Shown here piece after piece: positions 1-12,200 of a stretch of 64,000 nt of DNA (positions are counted from its first letter, which is position 1; each line of letters opens with the position of its first letter). The notes under the pieces are model-generated. The model did no database searches, was not told where the DNA came from, and worked only from the letters and a program-made list of their open reading frames with translations. Source of the DNA: Telopea speciosissima (taxonomy: Eukaryota; Streptophyta; Magnoliopsida; Proteales; Proteaceae); assembly GCF_018873765.1 (NCBI RefSeq), contig NC_057924.1, positions 5,580,001 to 5,644,000 of the forward strand. Direction: 5' to 3'. Both the position numbers and the translations under genes were made by a program.

Positions 1-675
1 TTCTGTATTTGTTGCTATTAGTATTATTATTTATTTTGATAAGCAAACCTCAATAAGGAAATTAGATGTTGTGCCTACGTATGCCTTCTTTTTTGGTTTA
101 AAAAATTCAGTGGAAAAGCCCAAATGCAGTATAGATTGCTTCTTTGTTTTCCTCTCTTACCTTGTTTACCTCCATTGACATTGACTATACTTTGGCACCT
201 CTGATGCTGTACTGGTCAAATTTTTTCATCCAATGAGCTTAAGACTTGACTTCTTTCATTGTGTTCGTAATTTTGATTTGAACCTTAAATTTTTGGTGTT
301 CCTTCAAAATATTTTACTTGTCCATAATGTGCCACGAAAAGCAACTTTGGTTCAAACTTGTGCATATGCACTGATACATGTTCACGTTAGTGACGGTTTG
401 AAGTATGATCTCTCTTTTCCTTGTTTTCCTTTTACTTTTTTGCTTGTTTGCGAACTTGTGAGGATTTCTTGAAAGTGTACACATTGATGTTTCAATGTAT
501 TCGATTAACTGCAATCTGTCACATGTCTAATATGTTTCAATGATGTTATTGGTATTCATAAATATCATGCTATAATGGATTCTTTATGGAAATGACATTT
601 ACCATACTAATTATACTTATTTATCATGTTTATTTGTTATGATGGGATGGATGATGTTATCACTGGTGTTTTCAG
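1..675 (+). other. Intron of the RBP45-like gene (5' end off window)
   Basis: This AT-rich, T-biased stretch ends in a good 3' splice site (TTTTCAG at 669-675) directly before the first visible coding exon. No convincing coding exon was seen inside it, so it is read as the intron separating that exon from the exon(s) encoding the N-terminus and the first half of RRM1, which lie upstream of the window. Confidence 0.7.
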
Positions 676-3600
676 GTTGTCTCTGTGAAAGTCATCCGCA
701 ATAAACAAAGCGGTCAGTCCGAGGGTTATGGTTTTATTGAGTTTGTTTCTCATGCTGCCGCAGATAGGGCCTTACAGTCCTACAATAACACACCCATGCC
801 TAACATCGAGCAGAATTTTAGACTGAACTGGGCTACTTTCAGTTCCGGGGAGAGGCGTCAAGATGATGGTTCAGATTTTCCAATATTTGTGGGAGATTTG
901 GCTGCCGATGTTACGGATTACATGTTACAAGAGACGTTTAGGAGTCACTACCCCTCTGTCAAGGGTGCTAAAGTTGTGACTGATAGAGCAACCGGACGAT
1001 CGAAGGGTTATGGATTTGTTAGGTTTGGAGATGAAAGCGAGCAGATTCGTGCCATGACTGAAATGACTGGGATGTTCTGTTCGACAAGGCAAATGCGTAT
1101 TGGACCAGCAACCACGAAAAAGACTGTGGGTGGCCAGCAGCAAAGTAAACGTACGTATTTGCCAGAATTTTTATAGTGTGAATGTTATGATTTATTGCAG
1201 TTTGTTTTGAATTATTATGTTCTAAAAGCAGTTTTTGTTTGTTTGTTTGTTGCCTCCTTGGTTTGGTTTTGGTATCTTTTGGAATATTCTGTTGAATGTT
1301 GGGTTTCAGTGTTTGTGACGTGATCAGCTAAACATTGTTTAAATAAGTTTGCATTTCCTTCAGTTACGAACTCGAAGAAAAGCGGAAGTTTACAAAGTCA
1401 TTTCCTTCCAGTACTTTCCTTTGTAAAATTGGGCACACTTAAATGTATTTGAGAATTCAAAGACTTATAAAACTCATGTTCTCTCGAAGCAGGATGCCAA
1501 GAGGCTCTCTCATTTAGGGGCCTGGAACTGATTTCAGCTGAAATGATACCCATTTAGTGCGTGGCCTCGTTTAGGTCAGTTTTACTGTTTATGTCATAAT
1601 TTTGTCCTTAATTTCAGTTTTCTGTGGCATTTCTTGTGCTACATTGTGATTTACTTCTCCCATTTCCTTATATTTGAAGAGTTTCAGTCTACATTTGTTC
1701 GCTTCCATTCTTTCTTCTTTCTTATGTCTGTTGTTTCTTTCTACTTCCTTTTCTCTCGTAAATCAGTCAGATAAATCACTGCTTTAGTTCTTTGCAAGTT
1801 GGTTCCTTTGCGCCATTTATGTTATAATTATTGTAACATGAGTTTCTTTTTCCTCATATTCTGATTATTGTTTCCAGTTTTTCATTCCATTAAGGGGTAA
1901 AAGTTATTTTTGGTGTTTAGGCAGTACTTCTTAATGTAAGAACTCCAACTGCCTGAGATTACAATGTAGCAACCATGCTTTCATTTGCATGGATATAGGT
2001 GCATGGTGTACATTTCCCTCGTAGGTTAGGTTTCTTGTTGCACTCTCTTTTATCACACCTGCTTTCTTCTGTCTTACTTTTGGTGCTGATTCTTTAGCTA
2101 ATTAAAGTTATGCATGTTCGCTGATGAATGATTTATATTCAATTTATTTTGCTTAAAAATTATCTGTTGTGAGTTGTGATTAATGCATCCTAATGGTGTA
2201 CATTTGTGTTACGACTTCAATTCCTAACTGCTAAATCTCTGTAATTTCTGTATTACCCAATTTCTTATTTGCTTTTCTATCTTGTGTTCTAAGAGAGTTT
2301 TAAAACTACAAGCGGCTCAGTTCTTTGGCTAGAGTTCTTTTTTTTTTTAAATTTTTAAATATGTTTAGCAAATTTGAAAACAAGTGGATTCATAGGATTA
2401 GCAGATTTATCATTGTGTGGTACTTGTAGCAGAACTTTGGATGTTAATATCATTGTTAGATTGTCCATATTGGATGTGATTTAGCTGGAGCTTAAAAGTT
2501 GCGGACCAGAGGGTTCCTGTTACAAATGTCTAAGTAAATGATTCATCACTTTGATTTGGAAACCTCAACCTTAAGCATATGGAAACTTTTTTGTAAAGTC
2601 CAATCCTTTGCAAATCACTCCAGCCGTGGCAAGATGAGAAGAATCATTTAATTTATTTTGGGTGAGACCTGTTCCTGCCCTGGTTAAGGTTTCTGTGCAG
2701 GATGAACATTTAAATTGGAGGGAGGTAACTACATATAAGAAAAAAAAGAGAGGAGGGAACCACCCAAAAAAATATATGATAGCTAATATTCTAGCAGAAA
2801 AATGGGCTTAAGGTTGAGGTGACTTGTGTAAAGGTAATTTCTCGGTGCTCTATACTTATGGGATTGAAATAATAGTAGTTATGAAATGAAGATGAAAAAT
2901 GGTAGCATTTTGGATGGCGATATTAAGAGTTGTTTTTGGATTGCCCTGGAGATGCTCTTCTTAAGCATATCTGTGTGTATCTAACTTTACTGTCAGGTCC
3001 AGTCTGCATAGACATTGCAACCTGCAAGATGGAGAATTACTTATAGTTATTAGAGTATAACTATCATGTTATTGCATGTCTTTGCACCGACTTTGCTGCT
3101 GTTATTCACATGTTCATTTATGTATAACTTTCTGCTCAATTTGTTCATTCATTTTCTTTTCAATCTGATCAATTATTCCTACTTGGGTTGGTTCATCTAG
3201 TACTAGTTTCAGGATTTCTCATCTGGTGATCCAATCAGAACTTCCTTACCAATCCTCAAATCCTTGTTCATGGTATCACATGGAGTTATTCACGTGTTCA
3301 TTCTTTCAATTTTTTGTTGATTATTTGGGAAGATGGTGATGCAACAGCTGTCACGCTTGGCCTTCCACAACAGGCTGCTGCTGGCAGAACTAAAATTTGG
3401 CATTTACTGAAATGCACCATGTGACAAAATAAAGTGTTTGAATAGTCAAAAAGTTCTAAAAAATAGTTAACAACTTATATACATTGGAAGCGTGGGGGTT
3501 CAATATTTGTGGGCTGTGGGTGTCTTTTTCGTCCTGGTCTTCGGTGAATGTTACCTTGCATGTAAGAGGTGATTGAAATGGTCAGATTCAGTTTGTTTTA

Positions 3601-5691
3601 TGGTGTACATTTTAAAGATTGGAAAAAAAGCCTGGTAATAGATACATCTATCATTTGGTCATCACCTTGTGGGATATGCTGAAAAGACTGGTTGATCTGA
3701 TTCGTGCAAGAACATGGGTTGACTTTTTTGTTTGTTGGATCCCTTGTTAGTTCCCTCATTGGTTCATCCCTCCCCAAAAAATAGCATGTATGCTTTGTCG
3801 TGAACTCACTGTTTCTCACTATTTTCTGTTGTTTAAAATGGCCAGTGTAGGCCTTAGTCATGATCTTTGTGATGTCAAAATTGATTCAATGCCTGTTTTG
3901 GTAATAAATTTTAGAAATCACTCAGCATCTGTGCAAACCAGGAATCCTTATTACATCATTTGTCAGAAACTTATAGGTTGGTAGGATTAAGAAAATAATT
4001 GTATGTTGACTTGTTAATCTCTTGAGCAGAAAATTGTGGGCTGGTGCTCAGCATTTCCGTTTGCATCTGCTACCCTGACTAGGCTCTATTTGTTATCCAT
4101 TATCTTTTTATTTTTCCTTCTTGTTCACATGCATTTGTGTGTTGACTTGTTAATCTCTTGAGCAGAAATTCGTGGGCTGGTGCTCAACATTTCTGTTTGC
4201 ATCTTCTACCCTGACTAGGCTCTATTTGTTCTCCATTGTATTTTTATTTTTCCTTCTTTTTTACATGCATTTGTTATTTGCAGCTTCTTACCAGAGTACT
4301 ATTCAAGGAACTCAGAACGAGAATGATCCCAATAACACAACTGTGGGTACTTTATTCTGTTTTAGAAGCTTACAGGTCTCTATGCCATATGATTGTGACA
4401 CATCAATTTTGAGTGCAGATATTTGTTGGTGGTTTGGATTCCAATGTTACAGAGGACCTTCTGAGACAAGTTTTTGCCCAATTTGGGGAGTTAGTTCATG
4501 TGAAAATACCGATGGGAAAACGTTGTGGGTTTGTTCAATTTGCAAACAGGTTAGAGAGTTTGTGAATATCTTTAGAGTCATGCTTGATTTTAGAATATCA
4601 AATGTGGCTGTTTTACATGTTTGTGTGGTGTTTCAGAGCTAATGCTGAGGAAGCATTGCTGATGTTGCATGGAACTCAATTGGGGGGACAAAATATTCGA
4701 CTTTCATGGGGACGGACCCCTGCAAACAAACAGGTTTGTGAATTTGATCCATTAGTTTAGTGACTTGTGCTTTAATATATTCAGAATTGTTTGCTCCCAT
4801 GAATCTGACAAATATACAGGACTCTGGGGGATGGGTTCAGCCTCAGCCAGATCCAAACCAGTGGAATGGTGGTGGCGGGTATTATGGCTATGCTCAAGGT
4901 TATGAATCCTATGGATATGCAGCAGCTCCACAAGATCCTAATATGTATGCTTATGGAGCATATCCAGGATATGGAAATTACCAGCAGCAGCAGCAGGTGA
5001 GAATTTGTATATCTTAACCTAGATTCCCCTTCTAGAGATGAATTTATGTTGGAAGGATCAGTTTTGAAGTTTTTTTTTGGTTAGGGTTGTGCAAAAGTGT
5101 GTCTGCAGATCTCAACATGTTTTGTGGAATGCATCTGTTTCTAAACAATGTTCAAACTTAAAGATGCTTGTATTCTTGAGTTCCTGTTTGAAGTCCCAAA
5201 TTATGAAAGCACTGCACGTTGTTAATATCTTTTGAATGCTCCCCAGGTGTCTATTTAGGATTCCAAGAGAAATTAGGAATGGAAGTTACTCCTTTGAACT
5301 GTGATTGTTAAGTAATCGATGTTGTGATTTCTCAAGTTTATGCTTATCTAGTAGAACTCAAGTTTATCTTATATTTTTTTTTCGTTGACATTGTTTTAAA
5401 TTTGGTTTTGGTGGCCATGTGTGCTATTAGGATCAAAATCAGGTTGGGCTTTTCAGTATCTTATAACTTTTTGATATAAATACATGTTTATGTATGAACA
5501 TGTTTAAGTGTGGATGGAGTTAATGTAGCTTGCTAGAGTAGGTTTTGAATGTAAATTTGAGAACCTGTTAGGTTTCTCTCTCTCAGCTTGTACGGATAGG
5601 CTATAGTTTCTTCTGATGGGCTCGTTGAATTACAGCTATTTTTTTTTTTTTTCCATGTGCTAAAATACTGTTTGTATGCTTTTTCCAGTGA
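676..5691 (+). CDS. RBP45: RBP45-like three-RRM poly(A)/U-rich RNA-binding protein, 3' part
   Basis: Six exons can be joined in frame: 676-1150, 4284-4342, 4419-4549, 4637-4733, 4820-4996, and a last exon from 5689 that begins with the TGA stop. All introns are GT-AG. The product begins inside RRM1 (RNP1 GYGFIEF), then has a complete RRM2 (RNP2 IFVGDL, RNP1 GYGFVRF), a complete RRM3 (RNP2 IFVGGL, RNP1 CGFVQF, ending RLSWGR) and a Gly/Tyr/Gln-rich tail with YGYAQGYESYGYA and NYQQQQQ. Spaced RRMs with this tail are typical of plant RBP45/RBP47, nuclear proteins that bind poly(A) or oligo(U) RNA and enter stress granules. The tail favours RBP45 over RBP47. The 5' exons are missing. The stop falling exactly at the start of the last exon is inferred from the splice site. 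Confidence 0.88.
4003..4272 (+). repeat. Direct tandem duplication of about 130 bp before a splice acceptor
   Basis: Two adjacent copies share GTTGACTTGTTAATCTCTTG, the GGGCTGGTGCTCA and CCCTGACTAGGCTCTATTTG blocks, and an ACATGCATTTG end. The second copy runs directly into the acceptor TTATTTGCAG used by the exon at 4284. The copies differ by scattered substitutions, so the duplication is not brand new. Confidence 0.85.
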
Positions 5692-6232
5692 TCTGCTTTA
5701 TCGGTGGGGGGTGAGGATACAGCTGATGGTGATTGTCATCCTGAGTCTAGAGGCATATGTGTATTTAAGAGGGGACGAGGAGAGCGGAATATTCATTGTG
5801 TAGTGTAATCTAGTTTGCTGCTGTTCTTCAAGCATCTTTACAGGGTCTTAGCTTTGGTTGGAATCCTTTTTTCGGAAGGAGCTGTAAAGTTGGCTTGCTT
5901 GATGCTGATTGTTTAGGCTCTTGTTTATCTTTATGCTAGTCATTCTCTTCTGTGTTTTCTTGCAAACAAGTTTCCTGACAGATTTTTTATAGACTAGCAA
6001 TCTTATGGTTGAGATGAATTCTATCTATTTTATAAACTTCCAGTATTTGCATCAAAGATTGAGATGTTTGATGTATTCTGGTTTCCATGTGAGTTTGTTT
6101 GGTGTAGTGTATGCTTTTATGAAATTGAAATGGCAAAATATTCTATGTAGAATCTTGAGAACCCAATCTTTGCCCTCTACAATTGTAGACAGCGCCTGCC
6201 GAAGATCACTAATTTATTAATCACTGACCGTG

Positions 6233-6346
6233 TACCTTTTCGGCAGTGCTGTAGGGTTGGGTGGTGATGTCAAATGTCATCTGTTATTTGACCTTTTCAG
6301 CAGTGCTGTAGGGCTGGGAGGTGATGTCAATTGTCATCTGTTATAG
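6233..6346. repeat. 57-bp direct duplication
   Basis: Two adjacent copies of a unit containing ACCTTTTCGGCAGTGCTGTA and GTGATGTCAAATGTCATCTG, differing at a handful of positions. No coding content was seen. Confidence 0.8.
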
Positions 6347-7168
6347 GTGAAATTTACTCTGGCTGGATTCAGTATTTTAGGATCTGTTTGTTATCCATTC
6401 TTTGAATAGATTCTGTTTTTAGAACACTTTAATGAGAAAATAAAAAAGAATTGGGTTCCAGAATGTGTTTTTGTCCCAGAATCTATTCTTAGAATACATA
6501 CCAAAAACAGCCTACTTGATGTGTTGGACTACAAGATGGCAAGTGAATGTATAACCCTTTGTCGCCCAGTAGTAGTTTATTCCAACGAGCGTTTATAAAT
6601 GAACTTGTTAAGGTTGGTTTGTTTTTATGTTGAGAATTAGTTGTTGAGATTGTAAACATTTTGTAGATTATTTGTAGAACATTCAAATATGCGCAGGCTT
6701 CTGCAACTTTTGGACTGCTGTTTGATTTTGTACACCCAGATTATCCTATTCAATATTTATTTTCTTAATTTGCCAAATTCTAGAAACTCTTCCTGGATTC
6801 GTCTATCGGGATTTACATGAATTGGGAGTAGGGTTGGCTGAATACGGTTCGAATAGGCGGATTCAGACCAATCAGATCCTGAATTTTTGAACCCTACCTA
6901 CATCAATTTGAAGCAAACTGACAATGGATTGGGACTGTCTAGAAGCAACTCTGAATATTAGATTCTTTGACGGCCAATCTGGAAAGAATCTGTCGCAGCA
7001 GAATGATTCTTACGTCAACATGAAGAGTCTTCATGCTCTGACAATTCTAATTTTTCGGGTACAAAGGGAGTGGTCTGTGATGTATATATATTTGGGCCAC
7101 TATGAGCGGACTCTTCCGGTGAGTCTCTAGGCCAAGTTTTATCCTTCACAAGATGGGCAAGTCATTTG

Positions 7169-7252
7169 CAATTTGGATCCTCTACTGCCGACCTGCTCGG
7201 TAGGACCGTGCAATATCCGCCATATCCCCTTGGCAGTTGAGGATCTGAATCC
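7169..7252. mobile_element. 84-bp MITE with 9-bp target duplication (MULE-like)
   Basis: The ends are inverted repeats: the left end has GGATCCTCTACTGCC and the right end, reversed, has AGATCCTCAACTGCC. AGTCATTTG occurs immediately before (7160-7168) and immediately after (7253-7261). A 9-bp target duplication is the hallmark of Mutator-like elements. The element is too short to encode anything. Confidence 0.7.
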
Positions 7253-8214
7253 AGTCATTTGTAACGTTCTTGCATACGTTCACGAGGGAAGAAAATAGAG
7301 AATTTTTTAAAGGGTAGTTTCGTGCATTCATCTTTGTTGGCAAGAATGTAATTTGGAGGTTTTCCATTTCACCATTAAGTCCCAAGTCCACCATTAGCAT
7401 AGCATTATTGTTCTCTCTCTCTCTCTTTTCATAGCATGGTGGTTCTCCTTTAACTAGTTGAACAGTGATGTAATCAGCACATTGGAGAATGGGAAAATAA
7501 GAACTTGGCTAGGACTTCTTAATCCGCATTCAGAATAATACTTCCCCTCATCCAGTGTTCATTGATTGGGTCCTTTGAAGCTCAAGCGGCTCCACAGTTT
7601 CAGTCAAATAATTTTCCATCAATCAGGTTTCTTCAAGTTTATGTAGTTGTCCACTACTTGTTAAACAACTCCTGAGCCTGGTTCAACTCTTGTTCCGGAA
7701 AAAGCAGCACAAATCATTAACAGTACAGGTAAATTATTAATCAACAAAACATAACAGTACATGGAAGTTACCAATCTCTGATTAATGAAGGCGAAAGGGT
7801 AGTGGTACTAGTGCAAGTGGATCCAACCTTCAATCTCTTTCTTTCTTCCCACCTTATACATGACGGTAAGGAATCCCATTCTGGAGATTTCCCCAAATAT
7901 ATAGGAGGTTTCTCTTCCAGGGTACTAATGGAAACACTCCTTGAGATGATTTCCTGCAACTTCTCTCATGGCGGCTTAACGATTACATTGACAGCATGGA
8001 TGGCCCATTAATTCAACAATCTATTATTATTCACTATTATTGATGATCAATGTCTGATAAGCACAAAAGTTTCTTAGAAGGGGGAGGGTGCAGGGGAAGG
8101 ATTAGGAGGGAGGAGACATGCAATTTGAGGATTATTGAGACGAGGGATAAGCGATGTGTCTATTTCGCTATCATTGTCAATGTACGAGGAACTCATAGAA
8201 ACGGCCTTTTGCTT

Positions 8215-8610
8215 GATTTTTTTTTGGGGGTAAAAGCTTATAGAGTTTCAGATTTGCTGATAGGAATGGGAAGAATTGGATCATCTTCTCATATAGATCA
8301 CAACACAAAGCAATTCTATCGACGGACTTCCCTCCAAAGTGGGACACCATCCAAGCCCATTTCTTGGAGAAAGACCGAATAGGCCTAAGAGAAGACTAGC
8401 ATTTATAAAGAACACCGTCTCACATAGCTGTGGAGAAGGGGCAGGCGAAGAAGAGATGATCAATATCCTTTGAAGCATTTCAACAAAAACAATAATTGCT
8501 TTGTGGTGGAGAAAGACTTGGGTAGGAAGGGCGGAATCAATGGTCTTCCAAGCAATGAAACTATGTCTAAAAATGTTGCATTTACCCCATATCAGTTTGT
8601 GCAATCTTCA
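8215..8610 (-). mobile_element. LINE fragment (zf-RVT region), degenerate
   Basis: On the minus strand, pieces in different frames read IFRHSFIAWKTIDSALPTQV, then DIDHLFFACPFS and WAWMVSHFGG. These are the characteristic blocks of the zf-RVT domain that follows reverse transcriptase in plant L1-type LINEs. Stops and frameshifts break the frame several times, so this is a dead fragment. Confidence 0.75.
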
Positions 8611-8629
8611 CTGATACATGCTCAAACAA

Positions 8630-8775
8630 TTATTATTAGATTCGGTTTTGGTTTTGAGGTTATGAAAAGTATTCAGGTTCGGTTCGATTTCTAGATGTAA
8701 ACATTGTATCCTGAACCGAATTGAAAGTAAACCGAAAATTTTGAATCGAATCGAATCGATTGACACTCCCCTTAC
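8630..8775. mobile_element. Degenerate hAT-like repeat fragment
   Basis: The stretch is rich in TCGGTTTTGGTTTTGAGG-type and GAATCGAATCGAATCGATTG-type words and ends in TTGACACTCCCC. Reversed, this gives GGGGAGTGTCAA, which resembles the terminal motif of the better-preserved hAT-like element at 60317-61013. No clear partner end or target duplication was found. Confidence 0.35.
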
Positions 8776-9120
8776 AATTTTTTTTTCTTGTTCTAATTTC
8801 TGGGCTTGAAGGTGTAAGAAGATTCCAAACAATGAGCCCAAAATGCCGACATCGATGAATGAAGATAACCCTAATTTGGGCCCAGACCATAGCAGTAGCA
8901 TATGGGCCTATCAACCGGGGAGCCCATTTACGCTCTTGTGGTCTTCTGAGTCGTGACAGAAAAGAGAGAATGGCACGTTTTGACGTTATAGGCATCTTGG
9001 TGAATCAAATAGGAAATTCTCTGCTTCTGCAAATCAATTCCCATTACACTTGCAGGTTTGCAGCGTAGATCGCCTTTGCAGTTCCCTCTTCGATCTCTCC
9101 AAAGTGAGGAGTGTTGGATT

Positions 9121-9151
9121 GAGAGAGAGAGAGCGAGAGAGCGAGAGAGAT
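9121..9151 (+). repeat. GA microsatellite in the presumed 5' UTR of the CID3/4-like gene
   Basis: A run of GAGAGA with a few GC interruptions lies 60-90 bases before the ATG at 9215. GA/CT tracts are common in plant 5' leaders. Any regulatory role is speculation. Confidence 0.6.
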
Positions 9152-9214
9152 TTTACATTGATTTAAAAGAAACAGAAACAGAGTCGCAGTTGCATCGGCG
9201 GGGAGAAGGCAAAC

Positions 9215-12200
9215 ATGGGTTGTAAAATCGTGGATAATTCAGATGATAACGCTGCGTTGCCTTCGGTTAGTGATGCTTTGCTATTCACTACCATGTGCAT
9301 TATAGGAGTTCCCGTGGAAGTTCAGGTCAAGGACGGTTCGATCTATTCCGGCATCTTCCACACTGCCTGTGTCGAAAAGAACTATGGTGCGTTCGCCGAT
9401 CTCTAGTTGCCATTTTCACCTGTATTTGAATCTATCTGTTGTTCTCTCATTTCTGAATTGTCTTTTCCTTTATAGAACTCGAAATCAGTGGGTTTGTATT
9501 CACCAATCTATTGATCCTGATTTCTGTGCTTTGTTAATGTTGTATAATTTGTATGTGCATTTTATTTATCATCTTTCTTATTGTCACCTCTATCTAGAAT
9601 AATTAACCCATGTTCCAAAGCTTTTAGTTAGGAGATATTTATAATTGGGTCTGTATTGTTCAGGCATTGTTTTGAAAAGAGCAAAGATGACAAAGAAGGG
9701 GAAAAATGACTCCAACTTAGAAATAGGTGCTATTGTTGATACACTTGTTGTACTTTCAGGTGATCTAGTTCAAGTAGTTGCTAAGGTATGTTTATGTATT
9801 GTTTTTAAATATAAATAAGTGAAGTTGGCCCTAGATTCCATTTGCTATATCATGGACTTTGTGTTGGACAATGTGCTTATGTTTTGAATGGTTCCATACA
9901 TAGGGAGTTATACTTCAGGCAGATGTAACTATTGGCAGCGTAGCTGAGGATGACATTGGAGCTGTCACTGGATATGATTGTCCTACTGAGTGTCGGGAAA
10001 GTGAAGAAGTATCTCCCAGATGTAACAAGGTTGATTTGAAAATGTCTGCAGTGGGTACTGCTCAAATAAGTCAAAATAGGTGATTCTCTGTTTTATCATG
10101 TTCATTATCTATAATATTTCTTCAACTTTTACATAAAAAAAAATAAAAAAATAAAAAATCTTCAACTGAAAGGGTAGGTTCATGAAGTTACGTGTGCATG
10201 AAAAACAGCATGAAAATGAAAGGGCAGAAAAAAACTCTATCTAATATTTATAGAAGGCATTGAGAGATTATACGTCCAATTCTGAACATTCACATTATTA
10301 GGAATAATTTATAGCTGATCGCAGACACACTTTTGTTGGGTAGTTAATTTAGAATTTTCTATTGAGTTTTAAGAAGAAATGAGAATTGCAGAATTATCCT
10401 TTGTTATAGCTCAAAATAAGTGATCTGCTAGGAGAACGCTCTATAAATATGCCTGCTTAGAAAGTCTTTTCTCAATAATTTTATTGGGAGAGGGTTTCTC
10501 TGAGCTAGTGGTATGGAGAACCACCGATCATGGAGGTGTGTGATGGTTCGTCAATAGGGTGCAGGAGGAGAGAGATAGAGAGAGAGAGAGAGAGAGGAGC
10601 TGCTGGCGTAGCCTCCGTCTGCAGCTCAGAGATACTTTTCCCTTTTTTACTTATTCTTTTCCAGGAATAACTTTTGGAATCTTGAAGTCTATTGATTTGA
10701 ATGATAAGTGTCCCCTGGCAGACGGAAGTCGGCTTTTGTTAATGCTGATTCTGCCTAAAATAACATATATTCCATTTTTATCATTCAAATCATTGTTTCT
10801 ATGTAAGTGATATGATTTACATTGCTGTCACTAACAGCTAATTTTCCGCTAAAGCATCTATGTTCAAACAAATGGACCTTACAATCTTATGATTTGAATC
10901 CTTGATTCCTTTCCCATTTCTTACAATTTTCTCATCCAATTTGGTTTTGACAAAATTGCCTGAACGATCTTTTGATCTTGGTCCAATAAATATTGATATT
11001 TTTATAATAGTGACTTGAATGAAGCAGTAACATAAAGATTTCTATTCCTGGTCAAATTTCGGTTTTAATACCCAAAGGACTGGAGTTCTTTTGGTCATCT
11101 CTTTAAGCACACAAAATTCCACTTTGGATCCTTGAAATATTCTTAAGTCAAAGATTCTAGGACAATCCCTTGCATGTCAATGATGTATAAAGAGCAATAG
11201 AAATCAGTCAATTAGCCACTTATAATCAGGCTTGTAGAAATTTTATTTTGCTCCCATAGGTCATAGCTCATGAAAGTGTGGAAAGACCCTACTAATTAAC
11301 TGTTACTACTTTTTAGCATCACAAAGGTCCTTCCTTTCATTGGGAAGTGCAAAGTTCTATCATTTTCAACACTAGTTGAATTTCAGTCACACTTTTTATT
11401 TCACTATGTAGCTTCTTCATTTTGCTTAGAAACCATTAGTAGTTACTCTCTTATTTTTTGGGTATTTAGTAAGTTATGATTTATTATGTGCTGCAAAGAA
11501 GCAAAAGAGTTTCTATTCTTGTGTGATTGCATTTGCATTTAAGCATATTCAATACCCAGTTAGCTTAATATTTGGTTGATTAAAACTTAATTGTTGATTA
11601 ATAAGTCAAAAATTCTATTCTATATTGTGGTTTAATAGTGCTTAACATACCTTGATATAACTTTTGATTGCCAATTAGCTGTTCTTTGAAATTATCTAGT
11701 GTCGGTTTTTTTTTTTTTTTGGAAGGAACCTTGGAACCTCATTCCAATTTTCATGGGTCAATCCAGGAGTTTAGATCAGAATGAAAATAAGTACGTATAT
11801 GATTTCATAAATGTGAGTTCTGGGGATGGTTTTTCCGGAAAAGCTGAAGAGGTGCTTGGCATGAGCAAAAAGGCATTACCTCAAGAAAGGAATCAAAGGA
11901 TAGCGAATATTGATAATGGAAATGTTGAGGGCATGCATCAAGAAAAGGTGAACTATTTTATGACTTTATAAACAGATTTTGTTGTAAGAAGCAAACAGTT
12001 GTCAATTTGTTATTTTTAATATCTTCCTTGTCAAGGAGCACTCTTTTCAGTATTTTTCTGGTTCTTTTACATGATTACAGATTGAAGATGTTTCAACTGT
12101 TTCAGATTATGTGGGGTAAGTACTCGTCAGACGTGTAAACCATCACAAGCCATAGTTATATATAAGTGTCCTGTTTTACTTATCAAAAGAAGTATCCTGT

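Larger units (their letters stand above)
5692..9060. other. 3' UTR of the RBP45-like gene, then intergenic spacer
   Basis: The first few hundred bases are the likely 3' UTR of the RBP45-like gene, although the poly(A) site cannot be fixed. The remainder is spacer with a 57-bp tandem duplication, a small MITE, a LINE fragment and a degenerate hAT-like end, listed separately. A short piece near 6831-6895 (TAGGGTTGGCTGAATACGG) also resembles a degenerate transposon end. No gene-like open frame was seen. Confidence 0.6.
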
